Positions 8,125-15,235 of a stretch of DNA of 21,771 nucleotides are shown here, in pieces. The notes beneath the pieces were generated by a model that ran no database searches, was not told where the DNA came from, and was given only the letters and a program-made list of their open reading frames with translations. Within the stretch, counting starts at the first letter, position 1; every line of letters starts with the position of its first letter. Position numbers and translations under genes: made by a program. The stretch comes from Actinomycetota bacterium (GTDB taxonomy: Bacteria; Actinomycetota; Thermoleophilia; Gaiellales; Gaiellaceae), in contig JACCTQ010000223.1 of assembly GCA_013812265.1 (NCBI GenBank), positions 1 to 21,771 on the forward strand, in the 5' to 3' direction.

Positions 8125-9328
8125 GCAGGTTCTGCCAGACGATGGCCGCGCCCATGCCCATGCCGACGCAGAGCGCGGTGATCCCGTAGCGGGTATCCGG
8201 CCGTTCCTCGAAACCGTACGCCAGCTGAGCCATGAGTCTGACGCCCGTGGCGGCGAGCGGATGGCCGCAGGCAATGGCGCCGCCGTACGGATTGAGGCGC
8301 TCGTCCTCAGGGTCGATGCCCATTCCGTCACACCAGGTGAGCACCTGCACGGCGAACGGCTCGTTGAGCTCGAAGAGGTCGATGTCGTCCAGACCGAGCC
8401 CCGTCTGCTCGAGCACCCGCTGAGTCGCCGGAATCGGCCCGATACCCATCACCTCGGGGTCGACGCCCGCGAACGCATAGCCGACCAGACGCATGCTGGG
8501 CTCGAGCCCGAGCGCCGAGGCGGTCTCCTCGGAGGCGAGCAGGCAGGCGGTGGCCCCGTCGGTGAGCCCCGCCGAGTTTCCCGCAGTCACCCGGCCGCCT
8601 GCCCGAAACGGGGTCGGGAGCTCCGCCAGGCGCTCCATCGTGGTGTCGGGACGCAGGAACTCGTCGTGGTCCGCCGCTCTCCATCCGGAGTCCGTGAAAA
8701 CCGACATCGGAACCACCGTCTCGCGCATCACCCCGTTCTCCCAAGCTGCCGCCGCCCTGCGCTGCGATCGCACGGCGAAGGCATCGGCGTGCTCGCGTGT
8801 GATGTGCGGGAAGCGGTCGTGAAGATTCTCGGCCGTTGCGCCCATCGTCACCGCAGACGGGTCCACGAGACGCTCGGCGACGAAGCGCGGATTGAGATCG
8901 ACCTCGGCCGCCATGGGATGGTGCCCCATGTGCTCGATTCCTCCGGCGAGTACGACATCGGCTGCCCCCATGGCGATCTCTCCTGCACCCGCGGTGACGG
9001 CGGTGAGCGCACCCGCACACATCCTGTCGACGGCGAATCCCGGAACGCTCGCCGGGATCCCGGCGAGCAGCGCGACGTCTCTTCCTAGTGTCAGTCCCTG
9101 GTCGCCGACCTGCGCGGTCGCGGCCATCACGACGTCGCCGATTCGCTCGGGCGGCAGCTGCGGATTCCGGCGCAGCAGCTCGCGCACCACCTTAACGCCC
9201 ATGTCGTCGGCCCGGGTACGCCAGAAGAGACCCTTGGGGCCGGCTCGCCCGAACGCGGTACGGACGCCGTCCACGTACACGACTTCGTGAAGGGCTCGTC
9301 GAGAAGCGGGTTCCAGGGCTCCCCCCAT
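8117..9328 (-). CDS. fadA: Acetyl-CoA C-acyltransferase (thiolase)
   Basis: A 403-residue thiolase that cleaves 3-ketoacyl-CoA with CoA to acetyl-CoA and a shortened acyl-CoA. All catalytic elements are present: nucleophile C104 in DRMCAGAL, NEPFAVQ at 322-328, H356 in GHPLAATG, and C387 in CVGMGMG near the C-terminus. The N-terminus VVYVDGVRTAFGRAG is typical. The ATG at 9328 sits 7 bases after a TACTCT hexamer, the leaderless layout, and has no Shine-Dalgarno; the frame stays open to 9421 but that part lies in the palindromic intergenic region. It is the first gene of the fadA-fadB unit, and gene order and overlap suggest an alpha/beta trifunctional-like complex. It diverges from the TPR-like gene. 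Confidence 0.92.
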   Translation of the reverse strand: MGGALEPASRRALHEVVYVDGVRTAFGRAGPKGLFWRTRADDMGVKVVRELLRRNPQLPPERIGDVVMAATAQVGDQGLTLGRDVALLAGIPASVPGFAVDRMCAGALTAVTAGAGEIAMGAADVVLAGGIEHMGHHPMAAEVDLNPRFVAERLVDPSAVTMGATAENLHDRFPHITREHADAFAVRSQRRAAAAWENGVMRETVVPMSVFTDSGWRAADHDEFLRPDTTMERLAELPTPFRAGGRVTAGNSAGLTDGATACLLASEETASALGLEPSMRLVGYAFAGVDPEVMGIGPIPATQRVLEQTGLGLDDIDLFELNEPFAVQVLTWCDGMGIDPEDERLNPYGGAIACGHPLAATGVRLMAQLAYGFEERPDTRYGITALCVGMGMGAAIVWQNLRG

Positions 9329-9334
9329 TTTCGG

Positions 9335-9340
9335 AGAGTA
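9335..9340 (-). promoter_or_regulatory. Probable -10 element (TACTCT) of fadA
   Basis: Read on the minus strand, TACTCT ends 7 bases before the ATG at 9328, so the transcript should start at the start codon. No recognisable -35 is seen; the -35 zone overlaps the near arm of the 23-base palindrome, so a protein bound there would be expected to block this promoter. Confidence 0.5.
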
Positions 9341-9354
9341 GTCGAGCCGTGTTG

Positions 9355-9377
9355 GCTCGTGGCTCAGAGCCACGAGC
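9355..9377. promoter_or_regulatory. Perfect 11-bp inverted repeat, candidate operator between divergent genes
   Basis: GCTCGTGGCTC and GAGCCACGAGC are exact reverse complements around a single central A, a 23-base near-dyad midway between the fadA start (9328, minus) and the TPR-like start (9401, plus). A 1-base centre makes a DNA-binding dimer site more likely than an RNA hairpin. Size and position suit a TetR-type repressor, the class that commonly controls beta-oxidation genes in actinobacteria; the regulator is not identifiable in this window. Confidence 0.55.
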
Positions 9378-9383
9378 TCAGGG

Positions 9384-9400
9384 GCTGCGATACTCGCAGC
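9384..9400. promoter_or_regulatory. Second inverted repeat (7+3+7) directly before the TPR-like gene, overlapping its -10
   Basis: GCTGCGA and TCGCAGC are exact reverse complements separated by TAC, ending one base before the TTG at 9401. Within it GATACT (9389-9394) lies 7 bases before the TTG, so the repeat covers the probable -10 and start point of the plus-strand gene. It could be a second regulator site or a hairpin at the very 5' end. Confidence 0.4.
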
Positions 9401-10063
9401 TTGACCGACTGGAACGAGCACCTTCGCCGAGAGGAGGAGCGCTACCGGGACGGCGAGGCGCGCCTCGAGGATGCGGGCGACCCCGACTCGCGCCAGCGCC
9501 AGCTCACCCGTCTCGGAAACGCGGCCGGCGGCGCGGGGCTCGCTCTCTTGATGCAGGGACGCCGACCTGAGGCGGCCGAATGGTTCTCCCGGGCGGCCGA
9601 GCGCTACAGAGAGAGCTTCGCCGACGCTCCACCCGGCAGTTGGGGCCGTCCCATCGGAGCGTTGAAAGCACGGATTCTGGCCGGGGACTGGGCAGGGGCC
9701 GAGCAGGAGGCCCGCTGGGCGCTCGGCCTGGGCGCCGCAGACGCGGAATCGCCTATCGGTCGTTACTCGGCCTGCCTCGCGCTGCTCGTGCTCGGTGACG
9801 ACGTCGAAGCGCGGGCGGTCGCTGCCTCCCTGCGCGAACGCGACGACTTCTCCCGCGCCGTCGGGGACGCGCTGGCCATGCTGACCGCAGGCACTGACCG
9901 TCTCGGCTACATCAACGCGGTGGAGGACGTGCTCGAGTCCTTCGAGACACGCGACGAGTACCTGGAGGACATTCCTGTCGCGGACACGGTCATCGTTCTA
10001 CAGGCGCTGGCGGAGCGGCGGGATCTCGCCGCCGACCTCGACTCGCCGCTCCTTCCCGGCTAG
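9401..10063 (+). CDS. Unrecognised TPR-like helical repeat protein
   Basis: A 220-residue soluble protein with no signal peptide, membrane helix or enzyme motif that I recognise. The segments LGNAAGGAGLALLMQGRRPEAAEWFSRAAERY (residues ~35-65), ALKARILAGDWAGAEQEARWAL and CLALLVLGDDVEARAVAASL have the helix-turn-helix spacing and small/aromatic pattern of tetratricopeptide repeats, so a protein-binding scaffold role is likely. The C-terminus is acidic. The TTG at 9401 is chosen because upstream frame lies in palindromic non-coding DNA and a GATACT hexamer ends 7 bases before it; the next plausible start is about 150 bases in. It diverges from fadA and may share its operator, which hints at, but does not show, a link to fatty-acid metabolism. 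Confidence 0.65.
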   Translation: MTDWNEHLRREEERYRDGEARLEDAGDPDSRQRQLTRLGNAAGGAGLALLMQGRRPEAAEWFSRAAERYRESFADAPPGSWGRPIGALKARILAGDWAGAEQEARWALGLGAADAESPIGRYSACLALLVLGDDVEARAVAASLRERDDFSRAVGDALAMLTAGTDRLGYINAVEDVLESFETRDEYLEDIPVADTVIVLQALAERRDLAADLDSPLLPG

Positions 10064-10073
10064 GGCCTAAGAA

Positions 10074-10601
10074 CTAAGCCCCGCTCGGCGGGGGCGGGTG
10101 CAGGAACAGCGTCAGCACGATCGGCTCCGCCCTCTCGTCCTCGAGTCTGGCCATCTTCTCCATGAACTCGCGGACGAGCTTTCGCGCCTCATCGGCGTCG
10201 AGCCGCAAGGTCAGCTGCGTGCCCCGGAAAGCGCCCTGCGGCGCAAATGTCGCCCAGCCGCGCTGCACCTCGTCCAGGAGCGCGGCCTGGGCATCCCTGG
10301 CGATGCCGGTCGAGACGAGCTCGGGCGAGACGCGAAGCGTGGGCGCGACCGCACGGTAGGGCTTCTCGCGTCCGTGTCCCTTCTCGACGCGCTCGATCAG
10401 CCCTGCCCGGTGAAGGAGCCGGACGTGGAAGTGGAGGCGGCCCGGATCGACGCCGAGCCTCACGGCTAGCTCGCGGTTCGTCAGGTGACCGCCACGCCCG
10501 AGCTCATCGAGCACGCGCAGGCGGAGTGGATGGCCGAGCGCGCGGAGCTGCTCTGCCCGCTCGATGGTGAGAACGGCGGCTTCGGGCGGCGCTTCGCTCA
10601 T
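10074..10601 (-). CDS. ArsR-type winged-helix transcriptional regulator
   Basis: A 175-residue DNA-binding protein. Residues ~12-85 form an ArsR/MarR-like winged helix: AEQLRALGHPLRLRVLDEL, then HLTNRELAVRLGVDPGRLHFHVRLLHRAGLIERV (helix-turn-helix, 39-72) and the wing with GREKPYRAV. The C-terminal half (90-175) is a predicted alpha/beta ligand or dimer domain; there is no CxC metal-binding motif in the recognition helix, so metal sensing is unlikely. The ATG at 10601 has GGAGG 8 bases upstream; the frame extends to 10718 but that part is inside pgl. It follows pgl by 16 bases and is probably cotranscribed with proC and pgl. Its target is unknown. It is convergent with the TPR-like gene, 10 bases apart. 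Confidence 0.8.
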   Translation of the reverse strand: MSEAPPEAAVLTIERAEQLRALGHPLRLRVLDELGRGGHLTNRELAVRLGVDPGRLHFHVRLLHRAGLIERVEKGHGREKPYRAVAPTLRVSPELVSTGIARDAQAALLDEVQRGWATFAPQGAFRGTQLTLRLDADEARKLVREFMEKMARLEDERAEPIVLTLFLHPPPPSGA

Positions 10602-10617
10602 CCTCACATCCTCCCGG

Positions 10618-11298
10618 CTACAGTGCCAACCCTGCTGCCGCGGCCCGGTCGGTGACGAGCACCGTACGGCCTGAGCGCGCTCGAATGAGGCTCGCCGGGG
10701 TCTCGCGCGTCGGCTCACCTGCGAACGCTCGTCTCACTGCCTCGGCCTTTTCATCACCCACCGCGAGAAACGCGACCGTCTCTGCCTCGCACAGGGTCGG
10801 GGGGGTCAGGGTAACGCGGTCGACATCGGGGCCGGCGGCAGCCACCGCACGGCGATCGAGCACACCGAGCGCCTCCGACCCGGGGAAGAGCGACGCCGTG
10901 TGGCCGTCCGGTCCGATGCCAAGGAAGGCGAGGCCCAGCCGGATGCCCTGGAGCTCCTGGTCGTACTCGAACGCGGCTGCCTCGGCATCGAGCTCGCCGC
11001 GCACCCTGTGCACAGCGGGGAGGCGCGCGATCCTGTCGAGGAGAGCGGCACGAGCGAGGCGGAAATTCGAGCGCTCGTCCCCGGGCGGCACGCAGCGCTC
11101 GTCTCCCCACCAGAGCTCCGCCTTGCTCCAGTCCGACTGCATCGACGCCGCGTGCTCGTAGGCGGGACGCGGGGTGGAGCCTCCCGAAAGCGCGATGTGC
11201 CTGCCTGCCGAGGCGGCCTCGACTAGCAGCTGGGCAGCCTTCCGGGCCGCACCCTCGGCGTCTTCGGCGACCACCATCTCTACGTCGCTGGATATCAC
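10618..11298 (-). CDS. pgl: 6-phosphogluconolactonase (DevB/SOL family)
   Basis: A 226-residue cytosolic enzyme that hydrolyses 6-phosphogluconolactone to 6-phosphogluconate, the second step of the oxidative pentose phosphate pathway. Family motifs: ALSGGSTPRPAYE (36-48), WWGDERCVPPGDERSNFRLA (63-82) and FLGIGPDGHTASLFPGS (125-141), the last carrying the residues typical of the active site, followed by RVTLTPPTL and FLAVGDEKAEAV. The GTG at 11298 overlaps the proC stop in GTGA, so coupled translation is likely; an ATG at 11277 (residue 8) is a reasonable alternative. No zwf or gnd lies nearby, so the gene is separated from its usual pentose phosphate partners. Confidence 0.88.
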   Translation of the reverse strand: MISSDVEMVVAEDAEGAARKAAQLLVEAASAGRHIALSGGSTPRPAYEHAASMQSDWSKAELWWGDERCVPPGDERSNFRLARAALLDRIARLPAVHRVRGELDAEAAAFEYDQELQGIRLGLAFLGIGPDGHTASLFPGSEALGVLDRRAVAAAGPDVDRVTLTPPTLCEAETVAFLAVGDEKAEAVRRAFAGEPTRETPASLIRARSGRTVLVTDRAAAAGLAL

Positions 11299-12119
11299 GG
11301 GTCGCCCGCGGCCAGCTCCTGCGAGCGCTCCATGGCCGCCTGGATGGCATTCAGGAACGCGGCTCGCACACCCGCGCGCTCCAGCTCGCGGATCGCGCGG
11401 ATCGTCGTACCGCCGGGCGACGTCACCATCTCCCGAAGCTCAACCGGATGCATCTTCTCGTCGCGGAGCAGCTTCGCCGTCCCGAACATCGTCTGGACGA
11501 CGAGCTGGGTCGAGATCTCCCGCGAGAGGCCCAGGAGGATGCCAGCCTCGATCATGGCCTCCGCCAGCAGCGCGAAGTACGCCGGGCCGGATCCGGACAC
11601 GGCAGTAACCGCGTCCATGTACCGCTCGGGAACGCGGACAACCGAGCCGACGTGCGACAGCACCTCTTCGGCGAGGGCGAGATCCTCGTCGTCGGCGTGC
11701 GCTCCGGCGCAGACGCCCGCGACGCCCTCGTGCACCGTTGCCGGCGTGTTCGGCATCGCCCGCACCACCGGGACGCCGGGCGCGATGCGCTGCTCGATCG
11801 CTGCCGTGGGGATGGCCGCTGCGACGGAGAGCACCGTCTGGTCGGGCGCCAGGAGGCCGCCGATCTCCCCGAGTAGGACGTCGAAGTCCTGCGGCTTCAC
11901 CGCGATGACCACGAGCTTTGCGCCCGAGACCGCCTCCGCGTTCGACAGCGTCGTCTCGACGCCGTAGCGCTCAGCGAGCTCCGCGACCCGTTCTTCGCGG
12001 CGCCCCGTAGCGACTATTTCCTCCGGCAGCCGCCAGCTCGCGCTCAGCAGGCCGGAAAGGAGCGACTCGCCGATCTTGCCGGCTCCCAAGATGGCCACCC
12101 GTCGACGGTCTGCTGCCAT
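11295..12119 (-). CDS. proC: Pyrroline-5-carboxylate reductase
   Basis: A 274-residue enzyme for the last step of proline biosynthesis, NAD(P)H-dependent reduction of 1-pyrroline-5-carboxylate. The Rossmann motif is ILGAGKIGESL (10-20), followed by AVKPQD, VRAMPNTPATVHEG, and the substrate/dimer region VSGSGPAYFALLAEAMIEAG. The P5CR signature TSPGGTTIRAIRELE lies near residue 230. Length is normal for the family. The ATG at 12119 follows TAGACT with leaderless spacing, and an in-frame stop (12131-12129) lies just upstream, which fixes the start. It leads a proC-pgl-arsR unit. Its first 149 bases overlap the 3' end of the DNA glycosylase frame. Confidence 0.93.
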   Translation of the reverse strand: MAADRRRVAILGAGKIGESLLSGLLSASWRLPEEIVATGRREERVAELAERYGVETTLSNAEAVSGAKLVVIAVKPQDFDVLLGEIGGLLAPDQTVLSVAAAIPTAAIEQRIAPGVPVVRAMPNTPATVHEGVAGVCAGAHADDEDLALAEEVLSHVGSVVRVPERYMDAVTAVSGSGPAYFALLAEAMIEAGILLGLSREISTQLVVQTMFGTAKLLRDEKMHPVELREMVTSPGGTTIRAIRELERAGVRAAFLNAIQAAMERSQELAAGDP

Positions 12120-12972
12120 AAACGGAGTCTAGGGCGCCGCAGTTCGGGATGAGGCCGCGATGCAACGCCGCCAGCAGGTAGACGCTGGCGAGGCCCGCCC
12201 AGTCACCGTACGGCTCGAGCAGCTCATCGGTCTCCGCCGCTTCGACGGGGCGACCGCGAAGTGCCGAGCAGAGCTTCACCAGGCCGAGGTCGCGTGTCAG
12301 GCCGCGCTCGCGCCGGCCGAGCCCTTCGAGGCAGATCACGCCTATCGACCACGGGCCGAGTCCACGCTCGCGCCCGAGGCGCTCGGCGACGGTTGCGGTC
12401 GGAATCGAGTGCAGGCGCTCGAGGTCGAGACCTCGGCAGAGCCGGACGAGCGTCGCACCACGGCGGGCGTGCAGGCCGAGCTTTCGCAGCTCGGCGGGTG
12501 AGAAGCGGCCGAGCGCCACTGCGGTCGGCGGCGCGTGAAGGCCCTCGCGCGCAGGCATGGCGGACTGGATTACCTTCCACTCGATCGCCCGTGCCCGCCG
12601 CGCCTGGATCAGCTGGCCGCAGAGCGCGCGCAGCAGCGCCTGGGCGACCGTCGCGACGCGCATGGGACGGAGGCCGCCCAGCTCCCGCGTGGCCGGGCCG
12701 AGGAGAGGATCCTGCGCGAAGCGCCGGAGAAACGGCGTGTGGTCGTCGTCGAGCGCCAGCACGAAGCGAAGCCGCTCGATCGCGGCCTCGCTGAGCGCGT
12801 GCACGTGGATAGTTCCGTCGGCACCCTGCCACGCCCGCACCGCTTCGGGGCGCCCGTCCACCGGCAAGAGCATGGTGAGAACCCCGTCGCGAAACGTGCG
12901 CGTCGCATCGCTGCGGGCCGACAGCCGAAGCGAGTACGGCCCGCGGGGACGAAGAGTCGCTTCGACCGCCAT
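11971..12972 (-). CDS. AlkA-like DNA-3-methyladenine glycosylase (HhH-GPD family), long 3' overlap with proC
   Basis: A 333-residue frame for a base-excision-repair glycosylase that removes alkylated bases. The N-terminal ~100 residues resemble the AlkA beta domain. The HhH-GPD core has LCGQLIQARRARAIEW (~117-132), the hairpin GRERGLGPWSIGVICLEGLG (200-219), and a candidate catalytic aspartate D228 in TRDLGLVKL. The fold should end near residue 277 (GLASVYLLAALHRGLIPN); the last ~49 residues are Arg/Gly-rich, unlike the family, and are read from DNA that encodes the start of proC. The overlap of 149 bases may be real or reflect a lost stop or frameshift. The ATG at 12972 follows TAGGGT at leaderless spacing. 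It diverges from the methyltransferase gene. Confidence 0.8.
   Translation of the reverse strand: MAVEATLRPRGPYSLRLSARSDATRTFRDGVLTMLLPVDGRPEAVRAWQGADGTIHVHALSEAAIERLRFVLALDDDHTPFLRRFAQDPLLGPATRELGGLRPMRVATVAQALLRALCGQLIQARRARAIEWKVIQSAMPAREGLHAPPTAVALGRFSPAELRKLGLHARRGATLVRLCRGLDLERLHSIPTATVAERLGRERGLGPWSIGVICLEGLGRRERGLTRDLGLVKLCSALRGRPVEAAETDELLEPYGDWAGLASVYLLAALHRGLIPNCGALDSVYGSRPSTGGHLGSRQDRRVAPFRPAERELAAAGGNSRYGAPRRTGRGAR
12126..12131 (-). promoter_or_regulatory. proC: Probable -10 element (TAGACT) of proC
   Basis: On the minus strand TAGACT ends 7 bases before the proC ATG (12119). It is the same hexamer, at the same spacing, as before the PAC2 gene at 848. It lies within the 3' part of the glycosylase frame. 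No Shine-Dalgarno and no clear -35 are seen. Confidence 0.5.
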
Positions 12973-12978
12973 GCCTCA

Positions 12979-12984
12979 ACCCTA
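12979..12984 (-). promoter_or_regulatory. Probable -10 element (TAGGGT) of the DNA glycosylase gene
   Basis: On the minus strand TAGGGT ends 7 bases before the ATG at 12972, the leaderless layout. The intervening TGAGGC could alternatively be read as a very close purine-rich ribosome site, but it is too near the ATG to work normally. Confidence 0.45.
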
Positions 12985-13033
12985 TGGGCTTCACCGGAGG
13001 GTGGTGCCGCGGAGTAGTCGCAGCGCTGAGCGA

Positions 13034-13039
13034 TACCCT
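13034..13039 (+). promoter_or_regulatory. Possible -10 element (TACCCT) of the methyltransferase operon
   Basis: TACCCT ends 8 bases before an in-frame TTG at 13047, close to the leaderless spacing seen at other genes here. It is the main support for choosing that TTG as the start of the methyltransferase. No -35 is evident. An 8-base palindrome CAGCGCTG (13021-13028) lies just upstream. Confidence 0.35.
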
Positions 13040-13046
13040 TTCCGTC

Positions 13047-13736
13047 TTGGCCTCACGCGCGATGCGGTCGACCTGGGATGCGCTTGCCTCCGCACCCGAG
13101 GTGTACGTGGGCAAGGCCGCCCGTGGCAAGCAGGAGCTCGACGACCTCTTCGGCCGGCTGGGAGCGGACCCGCGCGGCGGCGTGTGCCTCGAGGTCGGCT
13201 GCGGGGGAGGACGGATGACGCCGCACCTTGCCGAGCGCTTCGACCGCGTCCTCGGGCTGGACGTCTCGCCGGCCATGATCGAGCGAGCGAGCGCGGCGAT
13301 CGCCGGGCACCCCAACGTCGAGCTCAGGGCCAGCTCCGGCGAGCGGCTCGACGGGGTGGAGGACGCCAGCGTGGACGTCCTCGTCTGTTACCTCGTGCTC
13401 CAGCATCTGCCGCGCCGGGCGCTCGTGCTCTCGTACCTCGCCGAGTTCGCCCGCGTGCTCACGCAGTCCGGTGAGGCGTTCGTCCAGCTTCCCGTCCTCG
13501 ATCCCACCCGGCGCGCCCGGGGGTGGCGTGCGCTTGCGGGCCTCGCGGTGCCCGTCGTCGAGCTCATCTCGCGGGAGGCATCGCGCTCCGCCGCCTTTCG
13601 CGGCTCCCGGTTGACCGAGCGAGAATTGACCAAGGGGCTCGCGCGAGCGGGTCTGCGCGTCGTCAGGCGAGTCGAGGGGCCAGATGCGCCCTACCGCTAC
13701 AGCCGCGACGTCTTCCTTCGCCTCGCCGCGCCCTGA
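13047..13736 (+). CDS. Class I SAM-dependent methyltransferase
   Basis: A 229-residue protein with the Rossmann-like methyltransferase fold (Methyltransf_11/25 type). Motif I is CLEVGCGGG at about 47-55, followed by RVLGLDVSPAMIERA (acidic residue for the SAM ribose), VDVLVCYLVLQHLPR (motif II/III region) and FARVLTQSGEAFVQLP. The substrate is not evident. The C-terminal third has a hydrophobic stretch and an RLTERELTKGLARAGLRV segment common in this class. The start is uncertain: TTG 13047 follows a TACCCT hexamer, ATG 13062 gives MRSTWDALASAPEVYVGKAARG, a typical family N-terminus, and ATG 12984 lies among promoter sequences. Its stop overlaps the next ATG by one base (TGATG), so it is coupled to the ligase-like gene, suggesting a role in cell-envelope glycan or a similar pathway. 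Confidence 0.75.
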   Translation: MASRAMRSTWDALASAPEVYVGKAARGKQELDDLFGRLGADPRGGVCLEVGCGGGRMTPHLAERFDRVLGLDVSPAMIERASAAIAGHPNVELRASSGERLDGVEDASVDVLVCYLVLQHLPRRALVLSYLAEFARVLTQSGEAFVQLPVLDPTRRARGWRALAGLAVPVVELISREASRSAAFRGSRLTERELTKGLARAGLRVVRRVEGPDAPYRYSRDVFLRLAAP

Positions 13737-15235
13737 TGTGGACGACAGTGACGCTCGTGCTGTACGCGGCGGTGCTTGCGCCGGCCGTCGTCTCGGTCTG
13801 GCGGCGCCCGGCCGTTGCCCTGTATCTGTTCCTCGTCGGCCTGGCGCTCCACAACCTGGTCATGGCGCTGCTGTACGGCGCGGGAGTCCGGGGGGGCTCG
13901 CTCGACGTCGTCCTGGCGTGGAAGGAGACGCTGCTCGCGGTGGCCGTGTCCCGAGTGCTGTTGGACTCGTGGCGGCTGCGGCGTCTTCCGTTCCGCCCCG
14001 GCGGAGTCGACATCCTCGCCCTTGGCTTCGCCGCGGTGGCGCTCGTCTACGCCGTCCTCCCCCAGACCCTGCTCGGCGGCGAAGCAAGCTCCGAGGGCGT
14101 CCTCTATGGCCTGCGGCACGCACTCGTGCCGGTGGTCGTCTACCTCCTCGGCCGCGCGCTGGTGCTGTCGGCCCGGGATCTGCGCCGGCTCGGCTCGACA
14201 CTCGTCGTAACCGCGGCGGCAGTAGCGGCCTTCGGTCTCGTGGATCTGTATGCGGTTTCCGTCGAGTGGTGGCGTGACTCGGGGGCGGTCGGCTACTTCC
14301 GGAATCAGCTCGGATTCGAGTCGCACGGGCCGGGGGGCCTGCCGGAGAACTTCGCGCTCAACTCCGACGAAGGGGTGTTTCGGAGACTTATCTCGACCTT
14401 CGTGAGCCCGCTCGGAACGGCCTTCATGCTCGTCGTCGCGTTGCTCGTGGCCGCGTCGCCCGGCTGGCTTGCGCGCCGTCGCGCGCTCGTCGTCCCACTG
14501 CTTGCGACCCTCGGGATGGCGCTCCTACTGACGTTGACGCGCTCGGCGATCGTCGCGCTCGCCGCCGGCCTCGTCGTTCTCGCCGTCGCCCGCAGGCGGG
14601 TCTGGCCGATCGCCGCCGCCGCCGCGACGATCGCCGCCGGCGTCGCCTTTACATTCGTCTTTCCGGCCGTGACGCCGGAGACGCACTTCTTTCCAGCCGA
14701 TCTGGAATATCAGGAGCGGCGGGCCCGAGCAGAGGGCGGCCTTCCCACCGGCAACACGCTGCTCGACCCGAGCGAGCCGTCGATCCGAAGCCATCTGACG
14801 AGTCTGCGTGACGGGCTCGAAGCGGTGATACACCACCCGCAGGGCTACGGGCTCGGGAACGCGGGCGCGACGGCGCGGCGCTTCGACGAGCGTCCGCTTG
14901 CCGGAGAGTCGAACTACACGGAGATCGGCGTGGAGCTGGGCGTCGCCGGCTTGCTCCTCTTCGTCGCCTGGAACGTCGCGTTGCTGCTCGCTCTGCTTCG
15001 CCAGGCCCGTGCGGCACGCGACGTAGACGTCCGCTGGGCTGCGGGTGCCCTTGCCGCTGCCCTGGCCGCCGTGCTCACACTGGCCGTCCAGACAGATGCC
15101 TACGGCGTACCGTGGCTCGCCTACTGCCTCTGGTGGCTCGGCGGCGCCCTCGTCATTCCGACGACGGCGCTTGCGGCGGCCCGTGCCGCTCCGTCAAGAT
15201 CACAGCACCGACCTCCGAGCGTGGAGCCCGCATGA
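13736..15235 (+). CDS. O-antigen ligase / polymerase-like polytopic membrane protein
   Basis: A 499-residue inner-membrane protein with about ten or more hydrophobic helices, resembling the Wzy_C/O-antigen ligase family that joins or polymerises lipid-linked glycans. Helices begin at once (VTLVLYAAVLAPAVVSVW). A large extracytoplasmic loop around residues 310-395 contains the charged segment with VIHHPQGYGLGNAG, followed by ESNYTEIGVELGVAGLLLF, the family's usual loop-to-helix transition. Gram-positive-type actinobacteria lack O antigen, so the true substrate would be another surface polysaccharide. The ATG at 13736 shares one base with the methyltransferase stop; the open frame back to 13523 runs inside that gene and is discarded. 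The stop overlaps the VOC gene start (ATGA). The specific function is inferred from topology and the two loop motifs. Confidence 0.7.
   Translation: MWTTVTLVLYAAVLAPAVVSVWRRPAVALYLFLVGLALHNLVMALLYGAGVRGGSLDVVLAWKETLLAVAVSRVLLDSWRLRRLPFRPGGVDILALGFAAVALVYAVLPQTLLGGEASSEGVLYGLRHALVPVVVYLLGRALVLSARDLRRLGSTLVVTAAAVAAFGLVDLYAVSVEWWRDSGAVGYFRNQLGFESHGPGGLPENFALNSDEGVFRRLISTFVSPLGTAFMLVVALLVAASPGWLARRRALVVPLLATLGMALLLTLTRSAIVALAAGLVVLAVARRRVWPIAAAAATIAAGVAFTFVFPAVTPETHFFPADLEYQERRARAEGGLPTGNTLLDPSEPSIRSHLTSLRDGLEAVIHHPQGYGLGNAGATARRFDERPLAGESNYTEIGVELGVAGLLLFVAWNVALLLALLRQARAARDVDVRWAAGALAAALAAVLTLAVQTDAYGVPWLAYCLWWLGGALVIPTTALAAARAAPSRSQHRPPSVEPA

Noticed and set aside
7445..9088. Long plus-strand open frame (547 codons) opposite the thiolase and fadB-like genes
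   Set aside because: It is antisense to two genes with complete catalytic motifs, and its peptide is Arg/Ser/Pro-rich without any recognisable domain; long shadow frames are expected at this G+C content.
10064..10080. Possible terminator between the convergent TPR-like and ArsR genes
   Set aside because: Only four base pairs (GGGC/GCCC) can form; the striking CTAAG-AA-CTAAG is a direct, not inverted, repeat.
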